7,526 nucleotides of DNA from an uncultured Bordetella sp. (GTDB lineage Bacteria > Pseudomonadota > Gammaproteobacteria > Burkholderiales > Burkholderiaceae_B). This document shows positions 5,504 to 7,526 of this stretch, piece by piece. The stretch's first letter is position 1. Each line of letters opens with the position of its first letter. The notes under the pieces are model-generated. The model was not told the DNA's origin, did not search any database, and saw only the letters and a list, made by a program, of their open reading frames with translations. The stretch covers positions 1 to 7,526 of the forward strand of contig CALGFL010000223.1 of NCBI GenBank assembly GCA_937881145.1, read 5' to 3'. Made by a program: the position numbers and the translations under genes.

Positions 5504-7090
5504 TCAGGTCCTGCCGCCATGCGGATGCTGATCGTCTTTGCCCGAGTGGTGATCGAGGTCCAGATCGATGCCGCTGATACGGGGATCGATGTCCGGGTCG
5601 TCGGCTGCGTCGCCCATGGAATGGTCGGCGTAGCCGTAGGAATCGTCATCGTCATCGTCGCCATGCTGGCCGGCGCGGCGCATCAGCAAGGCCACGATCA
5701 AGATGATGGCCACCAGCACGGCTGTGACGACGATGAGCAGATTGTCGGACAGCCAGTCGGCCATGCCGCTCTTGTGGACAACCTGCTTGGCGGTGTCCTT
5801 GGCTTCGTCTAGCGCGTTGGCGGTCGGAGAGCTGGGGCCGGTGACGGGGCCGCTGCTGCTCGCCGTGGCCGAGCCGGAGGCGCCCGCGGCACCGGTGCTA
5901 CTGGACGCCCCGGCATTGGAGGCGCTCGAAGTATTCGAGTTTGCGGCATTCGCGTCCGGAGTGCTCGCCGCGCCGGGTGTTGCTGCTGCGCTGTTCTGAT
6001 TGTTCTGGCCGGTTTGGCCGTTGACCGCCGCGCCTTGCGGCGCAGCGCCGGTGGCTGCCTGGCCCAGTGCCTGGACGTTCGCCTGGAGTTCGTCGATGCG
6101 CTTGCTCGCGTCCGCCATGGCGTGCTGGTTCGAGGTGTCGGCATCCGCCTTCGCATCCGTTTGCGAAGGCGTGGACAGCCGCAACTGATCCTGGGTGGAC
6201 GGCGGGCTTACCTTGTTGGTGGCCGGCGCGGACTCGACCTTGCCACCGGCACTGGATTGACGCTTGCCTGCCGCCAGCGCAGCGCTGCTTTGCGTGCCCA
6301 CGCCCAGGCGGCCGCGATAGCGCTGGAAGGCCGCGGCCTGCTCATCGAAAATACGGCGCGCCTCGGCAGGGTCGATGGCCCGTACCGTGGCTGCGTCGGG
6401 CAATTTGAGCGTGGCGCCGCTGCGCACCAGATTCATATTGTTCTGGATGAAGGCCTGCGGATTGGCGTGCCACAGGGCCACGAGCTCCTGGTAGATCGTG
6501 GCGTTGGCCACGGCATGGCCGGACGCGATGCCCCACAGCGTCTGGCCACGCGCAACCTTGACCTGCCCGGTCGCAGCGCCGCCTGCGGCGTGCGCGCCGC
6601 GGGCACCCTGGGCACGGCCTACCCCGGCTTGCTGGATACCCGAAGCGATGTCGTCGGCCGGCACCAGCACCGTGACCTGCAACTGACGCTGCCCGGCGTT
6701 GGACTGCATGTCGAGCAGGATGTCGATGGCGTCGTTGCCGGGAGGCTGGCTGGAGGTCACGCGCACCTCGCGTCCGCCCTGAGCGCCGACTTCGAGCGCG
6801 GCATGCATGTCGGCCAGCGGCGTGGGCGGCTGCAGGCCGGCTTGCTGCCATGCCGCGGCACCGGCCAGCGAAATGCGCAGATTGGCGGCTTCGTCGGGCG
6901 TGAGATCGATAAGCGGCACCAGCACCTGCAGCGGCGCCCCCCGCGCGGACACGACGCGGGCATGGCCCAGGCTGACGGCCTGCGCGGCGCCGACGGCGGT
7001 CATGCCGACAGCCGCGGCCAACATCCAGGCCAGGAGGGTTTTGCGGGACAGGCGGACAGAAGGACGCATAGCGCGTTGATACCCGATCAT
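5504..7090 (-). CDS. fimV: FimV-like inner-membrane peptidoglycan-binding (LysM) protein, short form
   Basis: FimV anchors to peptidoglycan and organises cell-pole systems, including type IV pili and chemosensory partners where studied. The 528 aa layout is: signal peptide with cleavage after AQA (residue 38); FimV N-terminal domain (about 39-145, starting VSLGHARVVSARGAPLQVLVPL); LysM domain (about 177-231, with GQTLWGIAS and a DAATV-type end); conserved segment to about 260; a long Ala/Ser/Thr/Gly/Asn-rich linker (265-440) with a short coiled-coil-like stretch (322-345); one membrane helix (450-470) followed by RR; and a 56-residue acidic cytoplasmic tail with six Asp in a row and ISGIDLDLD. 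Pseudomonas aeruginosa FimV is about 919 aa, with cytoplasmic TPRs and a C-terminal domain. Both are absent here, and the frame is intact to a stop 3 bp before truA. The start at 7090 is chosen because GGAAG (7098-7102) lies 7 bases upstream. The ATG at 7069 has no such site, and the open frame from 7153 runs into the promoter. Confidence 0.88.
   Translation of the reverse strand: MIGYQRAMRPSVRLSRKTLLAWMLAAAVGMTAVGAAQAVSLGHARVVSARGAPLQVLVPLIDLTPDEAANLRISLAGAAAWQQAGLQPPTPLADMHAALEVGAQGGREVRVTSSQPPGNDAIDILLDMQSNAGQRQLQVTVLVPADDIASGIQQAGVGRAQGARGAHAAGGAATGQVKVARGQTLWGIASGHAVANATIYQELVALWHANPQAFIQNNMNLVRSGATLKLPDAATVRAIDPAEARRIFDEQAAAFQRYRGRLGVGTQSSAALAAGKRQSSAGGKVESAPATNKVSPPSTQDQLRLSTPSQTDAKADADTSNQHAMADASKRIDELQANVQALGQAATGAAPQGAAVNGQTGQNNQNSAAATPGAASTPDANAANSNTSSASNAGASSSTGAAGASGSATASSSGPVTGPSSPTANALDEAKDTAKQVVHKSGMADWLSDNLLIVVTAVLVAIILIVALLMRRAGQHGDDDDDDSYGYADHSMGDAADDPDIDPRISGIDLDLDHHSGKDDQHPHGGRT
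6146..6171. repeat. Perfect 10 bp inverted repeat inside the fimV linker coding sequence
   Basis: CGCCTTCGCA (6146-6155) and TGCGAAGGCG (6162-6171) are exact reverse complements around a 6-base loop, TCCGTT. It sits in the part of fimV that encodes the low-complexity linker (residues near 307-316). No T-run follows on the minus strand. It may be a chance result of biased codons, an mRNA hairpin, or a small inserted palindrome. Confidence 0.45.
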
Positions 7091-7124
7091 GAGCAAGCTT
7101 CCAAGTACCGGAAAATAACTAGAA

Positions 7125-7153
7125 AGTGTAGACGCATCAGTGATATGGCACAA
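7125..7153 (-). promoter_or_regulatory. Probable sigma-70 promoter of the fimV-truA-trpF operon
   Basis: Read on the minus strand, TTGTGC (7148-7153, three of six matches to the -35 consensus) and TACACT (7125-7130, four of six to the -10) are separated by exactly 17 bases. Transcription would begin near 7118, giving a leader of about 27 bases that contains the GGAAG ribosome binding site at 7098-7102 and the fimV ATG at 7090. The -35 starts directly after the T-run of the asd terminator. The hexamers are weak, so confidence is moderate. Confidence 0.4.
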
Positions 7154-7154
7154 A

Positions 7155-7182
7155 TAAAAAAGGGGTACCTTACGTACCCCTT
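7155..7182 (-). terminator. Intrinsic terminator downstream of asd
   Basis: AAGGGGTAC (7160-7168) and GTACCCCTT (7174-7182) form a perfect 9 bp stem with a 5-base loop. On the minus strand the stem is followed by a run of six T (7156-7161, two of them within the stem) and then more A/T. It lies about 30 bases past the asd stop at 7211, and no T-run exists on the plus strand. It should end the asd transcript, so fimV needs its own promoter. Confidence 0.9.
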
Positions 7183-7210
7183 GGTAAGCGGACCGGGTCG
7201 CGAACGGCGA

Positions 7211-7498
7211 TCAGGCTTCGGCCAGCGCGATGCGCAGCATGCGGCGCAGCGGCTCGGCGGCGCCCCACAACAGCTGGTCGCCCACGGTGAAGGCGCCCAG
7301 GTATTGCGAACCCATGGAGAGCTTGCGCAGACGGCCCACCGGAATGTCGAGCGTGCCGGTGACGGCGACCGGCGTGAGCGACTTGACGGTGTCTTCCTTG
7401 GTGTTGGGAATGACCTTGGCCCAGTTGGTGCCTTCGGCGATGAGGCCTTCGATCTCGTCCAGAGGCACGTCGCGCTTGAGTTTGATGGTCAGCGCCTG
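7211..7498 (-). CDS. asd: Aspartate-semialdehyde dehydrogenase, C-terminal fragment (5' end outside the window)
   Basis: NADPH-dependent reduction of aspartyl phosphate to aspartate semialdehyde, the branch point to lysine, diaminopimelate, threonine and methionine. Only the last 95 residues are real sequence here, beginning [10 protein letters not shown], so the coding region continues above 7468 where a GTG might be mistaken for a start. Landmarks of the family C-terminus are [27 protein letters not shown] and [20 protein letters not shown], nearly identical to Escherichia coli Asd from memory. The catalytic Cys, Gln, Arg and His (135, 162, 267, 274 in E. coli) all lie in the missing part; the His falls just two residues before the first real one. 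The gene is interrupted by adapter sequence at 7499 and is not a pseudogene on this evidence. It has its own terminator, separating it from the fimV operon. Confidence 0.95.
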   Translation of the reverse strand, partial: QALTIKLKRDVPLDEIEGLIAEGTNWAKVIPNTKEDTVKSLTPVAVTGTLDIPVGRLRKLSMGSQYLGAFTVGDQLLWGAAEPLRRMLRIALAEA

Positions 7499-7526
7499 AG
7501 ATCGGAAGAGCGTCGTGTAGGGAAAG
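7499..7526. other. Illumina adapter contamination at the contig end
   Basis: The final 28 bases start AGATCGGAAGAGC and continue CGTCGTGTAGGGAAAG after a shared G. This is the reverse complement of the Illumina TruSeq read 1 primer region. It abuts the asd coding sequence abruptly, with homology to Asd ending at 7498. These bases are library artefact and should be trimmed. Ser (TCT), encoded by the first adapter codon, happens to match the Ser expected in Asd at that position. Confidence 0.97.

Noticed and set aside
5640..5665. Simple GTCATC-type repeat encoding the Asp run in FimV, considered as a phase-variable tract
   Set aside because: The unit is a multiple of three bases, so slippage would change Asp number without shifting frame, and the copy number is very low.
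4832..5812. Plus-strand open frame of 326 codons opposite truA and the end of fimV
   Set aside because: It is antisense to two clearly recognised genes, has no ribosome binding site and no family features.

Overview
The window is a high-GC chromosomal segment that reads like a betaproteobacterium of the Alcaligenaceae (Bordetella/Achromobacter type). This rests on codon usage and protein style plus the minus-strand gene order asd - fimV - truA - trpF, which is conserved in beta- and gammaproteobacteria. The genus is an inference from memory. No phage, insertion sequence, CRISPR array, tRNA or rRNA gene was seen, and every gene looks intact except the asd fragment at the right edge.

Left part (1-3527): an upstream region with an imperfect inverted repeat and a possible extended -10 promoter precedes a plus-strand gene for a large DUF3772-type mechanosensitive channel (803 aa). 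It converges, with an 18 bp gap, on a minus-strand EamA/DMT-family metabolite exporter. A 207 bp divergent region (3528-3734) follows. It holds a two-copy 11 bp tandem repeat and a short hairpin, and it leads into a small plus-strand protein of the antibiotic biosynthesis monooxygenase (ABM) ferredoxin-like fold.

Right part (4032-7498, all minus strand): the 3' end of asd is followed by a clear intrinsic terminator. A probable promoter lies directly after it and drives a tight fimV - truA - trpF operon. The fimV/truA gap is 3 bp, and truA/trpF overlap or nearly touch. The products are an inner-membrane, peptidoglycan-binding FimV-like protein, tRNA pseudouridine(38-40) synthase and phosphoribosylanthranilate isomerase. 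trpF then meets the ABM gene tail to tail with a 6 bp gap, so no trpB or trpA lies directly downstream.

The last 28 bases (7499-7526) are not genomic. They match the Illumina TruSeq adapter beginning AGATCGGAAGAGC, so the contig end is contaminated and asd is cut there artificially. I found no convincing undescribed system. The most useful observations are the adapter contamination, the short FimV without a cytoplasmic TPR hub, and a few small unexplained repeats in the regulatory regions.
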